DNA from: JAUXJB01 sp965226855 | Lineage (GTDB): Bacteria; Myxococcota_A; UBA9160; SZUA-336 | NCBI GenBank assembly: GCA_965226855.1 | Contig: CBDDEE010000029.1 | Location: forward strand, 62,001-126,000 | Reading direction: 5' to 3' | Length of the DNA: 64,000 bases | In this document: piece by piece, positions 53,998-62,637 of the stretch | How the letters are laid out: every line of letters begins with the position of its first letter | Numbering within the stretch: position 1 is the first letter of the stretch | Notes under the pieces: model-generated | Told to the model about the DNA's origin: nothing | The model's input: only the letters and a program-made list of their open reading frames with translations | The model's database searches: none | Program-made: the position numbers and the translations under genes

Positions 53998-54312
53998 ATG
54001 GCCTACATGCTCGCACGCCTTCAGGTCCGCTACGGGATGGTCCCGCAGTTCATCAAGATCATGTCCCACCTGACTCCGATCCTGGAGAAGAAGGGCTGGC
54101 GCCTGCACGGCGCCTTCGTCAACAGCATCGGACGCCTGAACCGGGCCTACGACCTGTGGGAGATGCCGGACGCGAACGCGGTCAGCTCGGTGCTGGAGCT
54201 GGCCCAGAAGGAGCCCGAGTTCGCGGAGTAGGCCGAAGGGCTCGCGGAGTGCCTCGAGGAGGAGGAGCTTGAGCTCATGAGCCCTCTGCCGTACTGGAAG
54301 CCGTCGGGCTAG
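53998..54312 (+). pseudogene. NIPSNAP-type small protein with one in-frame TAG
   Basis: From ATG 53998 (AAGGAGAGG upstream) the 77 first codons read MAYMLARLQVRYGMVPQFIK, then LHGAFVNSIGRLNRAYDLWE. After TAG at 54229-54231 the frame goes on sensibly as AEGLAECLEEEELELMSPLP to 54310. A continuous version of ~104 residues fits the small NIPSNAP-like family. TAG as pyrrolysine is unlikely, since no such system is seen. It may be a single-base error (for example a lost Tyr or Gln). Confidence 0.75.
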
Positions 54313-54317
54313 CGTTC

Positions 54318-55049
54318 CTACGGCTTGATGGCCGCAACCGTGAGCAACAGTGGCTGGTCCAGGTACTTGCGGGCCAGGGCGACCTCCTGCACGAGACGGG
54401 TGTCTCCGCAGTGCTCTTCCGTCTGCAGCTCTTGGAAGCCGGCCCCTTTGATGTGATCCAGGTAGTCCGCGACGGTGTAGCGCTCCGCGCCGAGCCGGTA
54501 TTTGATGCCTCCCGACTCGAAGTTCGCCTCGATGCCGGCAGCGGCCAGCTCGGGGTGAAAGGCTGAGAATACAAGACGGCCGCCCCGCTTCAGTACTGCG
54601 AAGGCCTCCCGAAACAACGTGCGCAGGTTCGTCAGGTGCTCGGACACGAGCGCGCAGAGAAAGCCGTCGAAGCTCTCCCGTCGCAGGGGTAGGTCGTGGC
54701 TCAGGTCCGCCTGAGCAAGGGGAACGCCGGGGTTCCTGTGTCGTGCGACGCGCAGCATGCCGCTCGAGAAGTCGAGGCCAAGCGGTCGGCTTTTCGCTCG
54801 AACGAGCATGCGCAAGTTGGCCCCGGTGCCGCACCCGGCATCGAGAATCCGCTCGCGGGAGCGCGGGGCAAGCAGCTTTACGGAGTAGCGCCGGTCCAGT
54901 GCGATCAGGGGATTCGGAGTGTCGTCATACGCTGCCGACCACAGATCGTAGCCTTCGCGAACACTCGGCCTCGAGACTCGTCGACGGGGTCCGGAAGCTC
55001 TGCTTCCTGTCACGGGGCGTAGCGTAGCCGCTCCCGCGTGCCCGTCCAT
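54318..55049 (-). CDS. Class I SAM-dependent methyltransferase
   Basis: The 243-residue protein has motif I ILDAGCGTGANLRML, acidic LGLDFSSGMLRVA and the Methyltransferase_11 block SFDGFLCALVSEHLTNLRTL. The ATG at 55049 is chosen; 55067 is an alternative. The substrate is unknown. It diverges from the GST gene at 55096, and its end is adjacent to the NIPSNAP frame. Confidence 0.88.
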   Translation of the reverse strand: MDGHAGAATLRPVTGSRASGPRRRVSRPSVREGYDLWSAAYDDTPNPLIALDRRYSVKLLAPRSRERILDAGCGTGANLRMLVRAKSRPLGLDFSSGMLRVARHRNPGVPLAQADLSHDLPLRRESFDGFLCALVSEHLTNLRTLFREAFAVLKRGGRLVFSAFHPELAAAGIEANFESGGIKYRLGAERYTVADYLDHIKGAGFQELQTEEHCGDTRLVQEVALARKYLDQPLLLTVAAIKP

Positions 55050-55055
55050 GGCATG

Positions 55056-55061
55056 TATGAT
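55056..55061 (+). promoter_or_regulatory. Candidate -10 box TATGAT
   Basis: TATGAT lies 34 bases before the GST start, with GGAGGA in between at 55081-55086. This spacing gives a normal short leader. No -35 box is clear; the divergent methyltransferase starts right beside it. Confidence 0.4.
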
Positions 55062-55095
55062 AGGCACACACGCTCCAGACGGAGGACTCTCGACG

Positions 55096-55821
55096 ATGAT
55101 CGATCTCCACTACTGGCCAACCCCGAACGGCAAGAAGGTTACGATCCTGCTCGAAGAGCTGGGTATCGACTACAAAGTCGTCCCGTGCAACATCGGCCGC
55201 GGCGACCAGTTCACCGAGGATTTCTTGAAGATCGGCCCGAACAACAGGATGCCGGCGCTGGTCGACCACGATCCGATCGGAGGCGGCGAGCCGATCACCG
55301 TCTTCGAATCCGGCGCCATGATGATGTACATCGCCGAGAAGACCGGTCGCTTCTGGCCACAGGATCTCCGTCAGAGATACGAGGTCTGCCAGTGGGTCAT
55401 GTGGCAGATGGCGAATCAGGGACCAAAGCTCGGGGAGTGCGGGCACTTCCGCCGGCTCGGCGAGGACCAGGGCGACCAGTCCTATGCCGTGCGGCGCTTC
55501 ACGGACGAGGCAAACCGACTCTACGGCGTGCTGAACAACCAGCTCTACGATCGACCCTACATCGCTGGCGACGAGTACACCATCGCGGACATGATCAGCT
55601 ACCCCTGGTGTGCGGGCTTGGAGAGCCAGGGCCAGGACATCGAGGAGTTCGTCTATTTCAAGCGCTGGTTCGAGGAGGTCGGTGAGCGGCCTGCCGTCAA
55701 GCGCGGCATGGCGGCCGGTGACGACCTGCGCGAGGACTTCTCGAAGCTTTCGCCAGAGGAGATCGGGCGGCGCCGGAGCATGCTTTACAACCAGCGCGCC
55801 CGGCCGGCTCCACCAGCGTAG
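55096..55821 (+). CDS. Glutathione S-transferase, Nu class (YfcG/YghU-like)
   Basis: The 241-residue protein has the Nu-class active-site start HYWPTPNGKKVTILLEELG, glutathione-binding IGPNNRMPALVDHDP and FESGAMMMYIAEKTGRFWP, and a helical C-terminus (WVMWQMANQGPKLGECGHF). Nu-class enzymes have disulfide-bond oxidoreductase activity with glutathione. A thiol-redox role fits the nearby selenoproteins and the isomerase next door. Confidence 0.92.
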   Translation: MIDLHYWPTPNGKKVTILLEELGIDYKVVPCNIGRGDQFTEDFLKIGPNNRMPALVDHDPIGGGEPITVFESGAMMMYIAEKTGRFWPQDLRQRYEVCQWVMWQMANQGPKLGECGHFRRLGEDQGDQSYAVRRFTDEANRLYGVLNNQLYDRPYIAGDEYTIADMISYPWCAGLESQGQDIEEFVYFKRWFEEVGERPAVKRGMAAGDDLREDFSKLSPEEIGRRRSMLYNQRARPAPPA

Positions 55822-55847
55822 ACCCAGCTCGCAGTGACCGGGGGCAC

Positions 55848-56519
55848 TTAGTCAGAGAGCCGTGGGATCCCAGTGCGCCAGGCACTCTGTCCCTCGGAGC
55901 CCCGCTCGTCGACGTTCACGGAGGCGAGCGGGTCCTTGCCTTGGAGGAGTAGCTCGATGTAGCGAAGCTGATCGAGGCCCCAGAAGAGCTCGTCCTGCAC
56001 GATCATGGTCGGGATCCCGAAGACCCCGCGTTCCACTGCCGCTTCCGTCTCTTTGCGCAGAAGCGTCTTGCTCCCATGCTCTGCGGCTCGGGCGACGAGC
56101 GCCTTCCCGTCGAGGCCTGCAGCGTCGAGGGCTGCCTCGATCTCCGCAGCGTCGCCGAGATCACCGCCACGGGCCCAGCCGTGCTCGAAGACTGCGCGGA
56201 TCACGCGCAGCTGATCCGCGCCCGACACCTCCCCGAGCGAGACCCGAAGAGCCGTCAACGGACGGAACGGATGCTGGCGCGGAGAGCGCAACGGGATGTC
56301 GCGCAGCAGGGCGTAGCGGAGACACTCGCGAAACGCGTGCCTCCCCTTCGGCGGGATCTCGGCCGGCCCGCGCTGACCCCAGTGGTTGAGCAGTCCGGCG
56401 AATAGCACTGGTCGCGCTCGCAACTCCACGTTGTGACGTTTGCAGAGGTCCGGAATCTCGAGGAACGCGAGGTAGGCGTAGGGAGACAGGTAATCGAAGT
56501 AGAAGTCGAGCGCGTTCAT
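55848..56519 (-). CDS. DsbA-fold 2-hydroxychromene-2-carboxylate isomerase-like protein
   Basis: The 223-residue protein has the HCCA-isomerase pattern: DFYFDYLSPYAYLAFLEIP (Ser instead of Cys at the GSH site), the middle helical domain and FGIPTMIVQDELFWGLDQL. This family uses glutathione for isomerisation in naphthalene-type degradation. The ATG at 56519 precedes the family N-terminus directly; alternatives lie at 56569 and beyond. The GST gene converges on it, both being glutathione-dependent. Confidence 0.88.
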   Translation of the reverse strand: MNALDFYFDYLSPYAYLAFLEIPDLCKRHNVELRARPVLFAGLLNHWGQRGPAEIPPKGRHAFRECLRYALLRDIPLRSPRQHPFRPLTALRVSLGEVSGADQLRVIRAVFEHGWARGGDLGDAAEIEAALDAAGLDGKALVARAAEHGSKTLLRKETEAAVERGVFGIPTMIVQDELFWGLDQLRYIELLLQGKDPLASVNVDERGSEGQSAWRTGIPRLSD

Positions 56520-56589
56520 CCTGCGAGCTTGTCGCAGACTCGACCTGAGCGTCAAATCCGCCTCCATGCCAGTCTCGCGGCCCGTTTCC

Positions 56590-57817
56590 TTAGACCTGCC
56601 GCAGGACCCTCGACTTGAACGCGAAGAGGGCACCGATCAGAGCGAGCGAGACGCCCGAAAGGGCGAGGGCGCTTCCGACGCCGATCCACTCGGAGAGAGC
56701 GCCGAGCACGACGGGTCCGATCCAGCCCCAGCCGACTGCCAGGTTCCAGGCGCCGAGTACGCGGCCGCGCAGGCGCTTGTCGACGCTCGCCTGGAGCAGC
56801 ATCCACTCGAGCGCGTCGACCATCGCGGCCATCGCCCCGACGGCGCCGACGATCACCACCGAGAGCAAGAAGCTCCGCGAAGCGGCCAGACCGACGAGGA
56901 GCACGCCAAACAACGAGACTACGCCGAGCAGCATTGGCCCCTTCTGGGAGCGGTAGGCAAACGCGAGGAACGCGGTCCCGGCCATCGAGCCGAGCGCGGC
57001 TCCAGACATCAGGGTCCCGAGACCCTCGGGTCCGACGCCAAGGAGCGAGTCTGCAATGGCCGGGAGGAGCGAGTTGAAGGAGAAGCCCAGGATCTCTACG
57101 ACAACCATCAGGCCGAGCAAGAGCCCGACGACCCGGACGCGAACGATCGTCTGCAGCCCCTCGAGCACGTCGGCAGAGAGCTTGGCGTTCGATGGCGTTA
57201 TCTCGCGGCGGGGAGGGCACTGAGGCGAACAGCAGCGCGCCGAGCACGAGCGGCGCGGCTGCGAGCAGGAAGGTCCCGGACGCACCGATCCCGGCGATTA
57301 GAAAGCCGCTCGCGAGGGCCCCGACGGCGCCCACCGAGCGGGCCCCGAACGAGATGAGGCTGACCGCGCTGGCCAGGCGGCCGGGTCCGGCAACGTCTCC
57401 TGCCAGCGACTGCAGTGCGGCGGTCTGCACCGTCATCGTTACGCCGCTCAGACCGACGAGGACGAGGATCTGCAGGACGGCCACCTCGTCTCCCAACGTG
57501 ACGACTCCGAGTACCGTCACGGTGGCGGCGCGAACACTCGCGTTCGCTGCAAGCAGGACCCGGCGCGAGTAGCGGTCTGCGAGCGCGCCGGCGATCGGGC
57601 CAAGGAGGACGTTGGGGATGGTGCGGATCGACCAGGCGAGCGCCGTCAGGAAGACGGACCCGGTCAGGTCGAGCACGAACCAGCCAATCGCGGTGCGCTC
57701 TATCCACTGCCCGAGTGAGAACAGGACGCCAGCCGCCCACAGCCGCCGGAATGCGGGAACGTCGAACGGCGCGAGCGGACCCTCGCGTCTAAGCGGCTGA
57801 CTGGGCTCGACCGACAT
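56590..57817 (-). pseudogene. MFS transporter with a frameshift in the middle
   Basis: The N-terminal half from ATG 57817 (FDVPAFRRLWAAGVLFSLGQ to LLFASVPSPPR) and the C-terminal half (ADVLEGLQTIVRVRVVGLLL to AFKSRVLRQV, stop at 56590) lie in two frames. Together they form a 12-helix MFS protein of the MFS_3/enterobactin-exporter-like group. The frame changes near 57195-57225. The C-terminal half is free of stops, so the change is recent or a sequencing error. The substrate is unknown. Confidence 0.85.
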
Positions 57818-57845
57818 GCGGCGAATGCTATAACAGCCCCGGCCC

Positions 57846-58565
57846 ATGCCCGTCGCCTTCGATCACATCGCCGTTGCCGCGCACAGGATCGCGGACGCGT
57901 TCTCCTTCCTTGTCGGGGAGCTGGGAGGGCGGAGCGGCTACGGGGGCCCGGTGGGAGAGTATCGCTGGTGGCACTGGGACTACCCGGGCGGTGGTCGGCT
58001 CGAGGTCATCGAGCCCGACGGTTCGCCTGGCGGCTTCGTGCACCGCTTCCTTGACCGGAACGGTCCCGGCATCCACCACGTGACCTTCAACGTGACGTCG
58101 CTCCGCGCCACCTGTGAACGAGCCGAGTCGCTCGGCTACGGAATCGTCGGCTACAGCGAGGGCGGCCCGCACTGGAGCGAGGCGTTCCTGCACCCCAAGC
58201 AGGCAATGGGGATCGTCGTGCAGATGGTCGAGTCGAGTCACGACGGTGACCACGAGCATCGGGCGACTCCATTCGAGGAGCCGGCATCGCCTCCGCCTCC
58301 CGTTACCGTCGTTGGCGTGCGCCTGCGCACAGGCGATCGGGAGCGCGCGCTCCGCCAGTGGGCCGAGCTGCTCGAAGCGGAGCCGGAGGAGACCCCGGGC
58401 GAGCTTCGCTTCACCTGGCCGGGCTCGGGCATGCGCGTTGTGGTTGGGCTGGAGCGGGGCGGCGCCGACGCGTCGGAGGCGATCGAGCTCCGCGCCGAAC
58501 GGCCGCTCGTGCTCCCCGAAGGCCCTCACCCGTTGCTGGGCGCCGAGTTTCGCCAGCTCCGTTAG
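57846..58565 (+). CDS. VOC (glyoxalase-fold) protein
   Basis: The 239-residue protein has two VOC modules. The first begins PVAFDHIAVAAHRIADAFSF with a metal-type His, then GGRLEVIEPDGSPGGFVHRF and GIHHVTFNV. The second half (about 150-239) is degenerate. The layout resembles methylmalonyl-CoA epimerase-like and similar lyases. The substrate is unknown. The MFS gene diverges 28 bases upstream. Confidence 0.85.
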   Translation: MPVAFDHIAVAAHRIADAFSFLVGELGGRSGYGGPVGEYRWWHWDYPGGGRLEVIEPDGSPGGFVHRFLDRNGPGIHHVTFNVTSLRATCERAESLGYGIVGYSEGGPHWSEAFLHPKQAMGIVVQMVESSHDGDHEHRATPFEEPASPPPPVTVVGVRLRTGDRERALRQWAELLEAEPEETPGELRFTWPGSGMRVVVGLERGGADASEAIELRAERPLVLPEGPHPLLGAEFRQLR

Positions 58566-58616
58566 GCAGGTGCTCGAGGGGCCGCCACGCCTCGATCATG
58601 TCGTGGTCCCCGTTCG

Positions 58617-60644
58617 ATGAAGTCTGGTAGGCTGGTTGCGCCTCGAGTGAGCCCTCCGAGCAACCGCATTGTCCAAGAGAACGCACTGCCGGGCGATCCC
58701 TCCACCGAGTGGGATGTAAACGGCTGGGGCGATCCGACGATCCAGGGCTTCGGCCATGACATCAGCATCGCCCAGGGCGAGACGATCTTCTTCAAGATCA
58801 AGACAGACTCGATCGACTACCGCATCGACATTTACCGAATGGGTTACTACGGGGGGATGGGCGCCCGCCGGGTCGACACGATCCAGCCGTCGGTCGAGCT
58901 ACCACAGTTGCAGCCAGAAGGGATCACGGACCCGCCAACACACCTCTATGATTGTTGGAACTGGGGCGTCTCGGCCTCCTGGCAAGCGCCGCTGGACGCG
59001 ACGTCGGGAATCTACTTCGCTCGTCTGATTCGCGAGGATCCCGACCCGACGGGCTGGCGCGCGGACAACAGCCGGTCAGAGCCGATGGAGAGGCCACCCG
59101 CGGCGCCACACGCCTACGGTGCGTTGGGATACGGAGGTCTTGCCAACGCGCTACGTGAGCCGCGAGCAAGCCACGTTTACTTCGTGGTGCGGGACGATAG
59201 AAGCGGCTCTGAGATCCTCTTCCAGACATCGGATACCACCTGGCAGGCGTACAACCGCTACGGCGGCCACTGTACCTACGGTCGCCTCAACCCTGACAAC
59301 CCGCGCGCGCACGGGGGACCGCCCCGCGCCTACAAGGTGAGCTACAACCGCCCGTTCGAGACGCGTCACTACCGGGCGGTGAATATGGTCTTCAATGCGG
59401 AGTACCCGTTGGTCCGTTGGCTCGAGGCCAACGGCTACGACGTCAGCTACTTCACCGGTGTCGACAGCGATCGGCGTGGTGAGGAGATCCTGACGCACCG
59501 CCTGTTTCTATCGGTCGGCCACGATGAGTACTGGTCTCTCGACCAGAGGCGACACGTCGAGGCGGCGCGCGACGCGGGCGTTCACCTCGCCTTCTTCAGC
59601 GGCAACGAGGTGTTCTGGAAGACGCGCTGGGAGAAGAGCATAGACGGATCCGGTGACGCTCACAGAACGCTCGTCACCTACAAGGAGACGCATGGCGAGG
59701 CCAAGATCGATCCCGTCGCCGACGTCTGGACGGGCACCTGGCGTGACTCCCGACCTTTCAATCCGGAGGGAGCTCGGCCGGAGAACGCACTGACCGGCAC
59801 CATCTTCACGGTGAACGCCTGGCGCAATGACCCCCTCATTGTGCCGGCCGAGTACGCTGCCTTGCGCTTCTGGCGCGACACAGAGGTTTCCGAGTTGAAG
59901 CGTGGTGAGAGAGCGGTCCTGCTGAAGGGCTTGCTCGGCCACGAGTGGGACGAGGACCTGGACAACGGATTTCGCCCCCCCGGCCTGTTTCGCCTGTCCG
60001 AGACTACTATCGACAACGTTCCCTATATCCAGGACCACGGCTCGGTTTACGACTCGGGCACGGCGACGCACCACCTGACGCTCTACCGTCACAAGAGCGG
60101 CGCGCTGGTCTTCAGTGCGGGCACGGTGCAGTGGGCATGGGGATTGGATGCGCACCACGATACCGACACCGGGGTCCCGCCCGAGCGGGCCAACTACGAG
60201 TCGACCCGAGTGGGTGTTGATCCGAACGGCCCCGATCGAAACGTGCAGCAAGCGACGGTCAATTTGTTTGCCGATATGGCCATTCAGCCTTCGACGCTAC
60301 AAGAAGGCCTTAAGCCGGCGAGCGCGTCCGCGGATACCGCGCCACCAATTTCGACGGTGGAAACCCCCGCTGACGGAGCGACGCTGTCTCTTCGTCCCGT
60401 GATGATCAGCGGACCCGCAACGGACGCGGGCGGTGGGCAGGTCGCCGCTGTAGAGGTATCCGTCGACAACGGTGTCACCTGGCATCCAGCGAGTGGTCGC
60501 GAGACGTGGAGGTATGAGTGGCTGCCGACACGGCTCGAAACCGTGACAGTCTCGAGTCGTGCCGTCGACGACAGCGGCAACCTCGAACGACCCGGCCGAG
60601 GCGTGACGATCGTGATCCGCTCGGAGGAGGTTACCCAGCTCTGA
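58617..60644 (+). CDS. N,N-dimethylformamidase beta-like protein with C-terminal Ig-like domain
   Basis: The 675-residue protein matches the large domain of N,N-dimethylformamidase beta. It shows ALPGDPSTEWDVNGWGDPTI, then FKIKTDSIDYRIDIYRMGYY, HVYFVVRDDRSGSEILFQTS, LFLSVGHDEYWSLDQRRHVE and LAFFSGNEVFWKTRWE. A Bacterial-Ig-type C-terminal domain follows (PISTVETPADGATLSLRPVM, about 585-670). The catalytic role in most such proteins is unproven. There is no signal peptide in the frame, although family relatives often are exported. It starts at ATG 58617. Confidence 0.85.
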   Translation: MKSGRLVAPRVSPPSNRIVQENALPGDPSTEWDVNGWGDPTIQGFGHDISIAQGETIFFKIKTDSIDYRIDIYRMGYYGGMGARRVDTIQPSVELPQLQPEGITDPPTHLYDCWNWGVSASWQAPLDATSGIYFARLIREDPDPTGWRADNSRSEPMERPPAAPHAYGALGYGGLANALREPRASHVYFVVRDDRSGSEILFQTSDTTWQAYNRYGGHCTYGRLNPDNPRAHGGPPRAYKVSYNRPFETRHYRAVNMVFNAEYPLVRWLEANGYDVSYFTGVDSDRRGEEILTHRLFLSVGHDEYWSLDQRRHVEAARDAGVHLAFFSGNEVFWKTRWEKSIDGSGDAHRTLVTYKETHGEAKIDPVADVWTGTWRDSRPFNPEGARPENALTGTIFTVNAWRNDPLIVPAEYAALRFWRDTEVSELKRGERAVLLKGLLGHEWDEDLDNGFRPPGLFRLSETTIDNVPYIQDHGSVYDSGTATHHLTLYRHKSGALVFSAGTVQWAWGLDAHHDTDTGVPPERANYESTRVGVDPNGPDRNVQQATVNLFADMAIQPSTLQEGLKPASASADTAPPISTVETPADGATLSLRPVMISGPATDAGGGQVAAVEVSVDNGVTWHPASGRETWRYEWLPTRLETVTVSSRAVDDSGNLERPGRGVTIVIRSEEVTQL

Positions 60645-60784
60645 GTAACCGAGGCCAGTTGTGAAGAGAGGGACGCGGGCCCGATCGCAAAGTTTGGCTA
60701 ACTCGACGGACACTGGGCCTGTGGCGTATCTTCGATACTTACACCCGGTTTCTCGGACTGACCCTCCTGACGGAGGCTCGATCG

Positions 60785-61537
60785 ATGAGCACAGGCCAGC
60801 GCTACGACCGCATCGGGCATGGCTACTCTGAGCTACGGCGTGAGGACCCTCGCATCGCTGCGCGCATTCACCTTGCCCTCGGCGGCGCAGAATCAGTAGT
60901 CAATGTCGGCGCCGGGCCAGGCTCCTACGAGCCTTCGGCCCCTCTTGTCGTCGCCGTGGAGCCCAGCCAGGTCATGGTTTCCCAACGCGCTGCGAGCTGC
61001 ACTCCGGTGATACGAGCCCTCGCACAGGCCCTTCCGTTGGACGATGGCTCGGTCGACGCGGCGATGAGCGTGCTGTCGATGCACCACTGGGCACCGCACG
61101 CCGAGGCGGGCGTGCACGAGATGTGCCGGGTGGCCAGGAGGCGCGTCGTCATCCTGACCATCGACGCGGAGGTCAGCGGGGAGATGTGGTTGATGGCGGA
61201 GTATCTGCATGAGGTCGCCGCGCTGGACCGGCGCATCTTCCCGCCGATAGATGATGTTCGTGGCTGGCTCGGCAGTCATGCCGAGGTTGTTGTGGTGCCC
61301 GTACCCGCCGACACATGTGATTGGACGCTGATGTCGTTCTGGGCGCACCCCGAGCGTGTTCTGGATGCGGGCGCTCGCGCCGCGACTTCCGGCTTTGCCC
61401 GTATGACGCCCCAGGTCGTTCAGCGCGTGGTCCGGGCGGTCGCCGATGATCTCCGATCGGGTACCTGGGATGGTCGCCACGGCGAGCTCAGGCGCTCAAA
61501 AGAGTTGGACGTCGGCTTGCGTCTGCTGGTCGGCTGA
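60785..61537 (+). CDS. Class I SAM-dependent methyltransferase
   Basis: The 250-residue protein has motif I VVNVGAGPGSYEP, acidic AVEPSQVMVSQR and the Methyltransferase_11 block ALPLDDGSVDAAMSVLSMHH. A WDGRH segment lies near the C-terminus. The substrate is unknown. A TATCTTCGATACTT stretch near 60727-60740 may include its promoter. The GST gene on the other strand converges. Confidence 0.88.
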   Translation: MSTGQRYDRIGHGYSELRREDPRIAARIHLALGGAESVVNVGAGPGSYEPSAPLVVAVEPSQVMVSQRAASCTPVIRALAQALPLDDGSVDAAMSVLSMHHWAPHAEAGVHEMCRVARRRVVILTIDAEVSGEMWLMAEYLHEVAALDRRIFPPIDDVRGWLGSHAEVVVVPVPADTCDWTLMSFWAHPERVLDAGARAATSGFARMTPQVVQRVVRAVADDLRSGTWDGRHGELRRSKELDVGLRLLVG

Positions 61538-61594
61538 GACTGGGTTCCCCTGACTGGCGGCAGCCGGAAGGCCCAGCCTCCGTGAGGCACAAAA

Positions 61595-62380
61595 TCAGCT
61601 TACCAAGCCCGTTTCTCTCAACGCGGCAAAGCCGGCTTCAGACGCCAAGGTAAAACGCTCCATGGTGTTTGGGCTTGTAACGATATCGCCCAACTGAATG
61701 TTGTATGCGTGAATAGAGTCGTGGTGCGGGACCGTGGACATTTCATCCAACCATCGCTGGGTTCTCGGATAACCCTCGAAGCCAAATAGGCTGGCGAACC
61801 GAAACTGTCCCAATTCCGCGTAGCAAGCTAAATCAGCGACGCTCACCGCATCAGTGTTGCAAACGAAGGGTGATTCATCGGTGAAGTAAGAGTTCTCGAT
61901 AAATTCGACGATGGTGTGAACCACACGGCCGCCGTCTGCCAGAGGGTCCTCCGAGGCGAAGGCCGCAGTTAACATCTCGCGTTGCAATATGCTCAGAGGG
62001 TTTCGGCCACCACCTGACACGATGCCTAGAGGCTTCATCACATGGGGCGCCATTAGCTTGAGGGTCGCGAGCCGAACCAGATTGTGATGCATGTGCAGGA
62101 ACTGTTGTATGCGCGCGCGAGCCTGCAAGGCTTGGGGATAGAGATCGTGCCACCCGTGCTTGTCCGCCAGATAGCAAACGATCGCCGACATCTCGGCGAG
62201 GGCGAAGCCGTCGTCAACGATCGATGGCATCTGGCCGCGCGGGTTGACCTCGCGAGTGCGCGCCTGGTTTCCACTCGTATCTCCGAGCGTGAACCGGAGA
62301 TCATTCATGAGGCACACCCAAAACACCGTTCGCGATGGTTGGCTTGCCGGGTGACCATAGATGGTGAGTGAATCCGTCAT
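61595..62380 (-). CDS. Glutathione S-transferase
   Basis: The 261-residue protein has a thioredoxin-like N-terminus with the Ser active site in YGHPASQPSRTVFWVCLMND, a GSH-binding GQMPSIVDDGFALAEMSAIV and a helical C-terminus. The order is that of theta-like GSTs. The ATG at 62380 is chosen because AGGGAGGG precedes it and because the family N-terminus starts there. The region upstream to 62638 (about 257 bases) holds no gene I can see. Confidence 0.9.
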   Translation of the reverse strand: MTDSLTIYGHPASQPSRTVFWVCLMNDLRFTLGDTSGNQARTREVNPRGQMPSIVDDGFALAEMSAIVCYLADKHGWHDLYPQALQARARIQQFLHMHHNLVRLATLKLMAPHVMKPLGIVSGGGRNPLSILQREMLTAAFASEDPLADGGRVVHTIVEFIENSYFTDESPFVCNTDAVSVADLACYAELGQFRFASLFGFEGYPRTQRWLDEMSTVPHHDSIHAYNIQLGDIVTSPNTMERFTLASEAGFAALRETGLVS

Positions 62381-62637
62381 GAACGTCCCTCCCTTGCCTG
62401 GCTTGCTTCGTCTCGGAGTCTTGGAAGCATACGCCGATACGCGAAAGGGATAGCTCTGGAGCTCACGGCCAGAAAGTCCGTGGCCGCGCCCTGGCCCAGC
62501 CGCTCCGCTGACGGAAACTGGGTCTCCTCCAGGTCGATCAATCGGGCTTCCTCGAGGGTCGGTAAACGAGTACGTTACGTCCTGTTCGTACGACTGGTCG
62601 ATGTCTGGCGACGCGGTCTGAGCCAGAGGAGTAGGGG

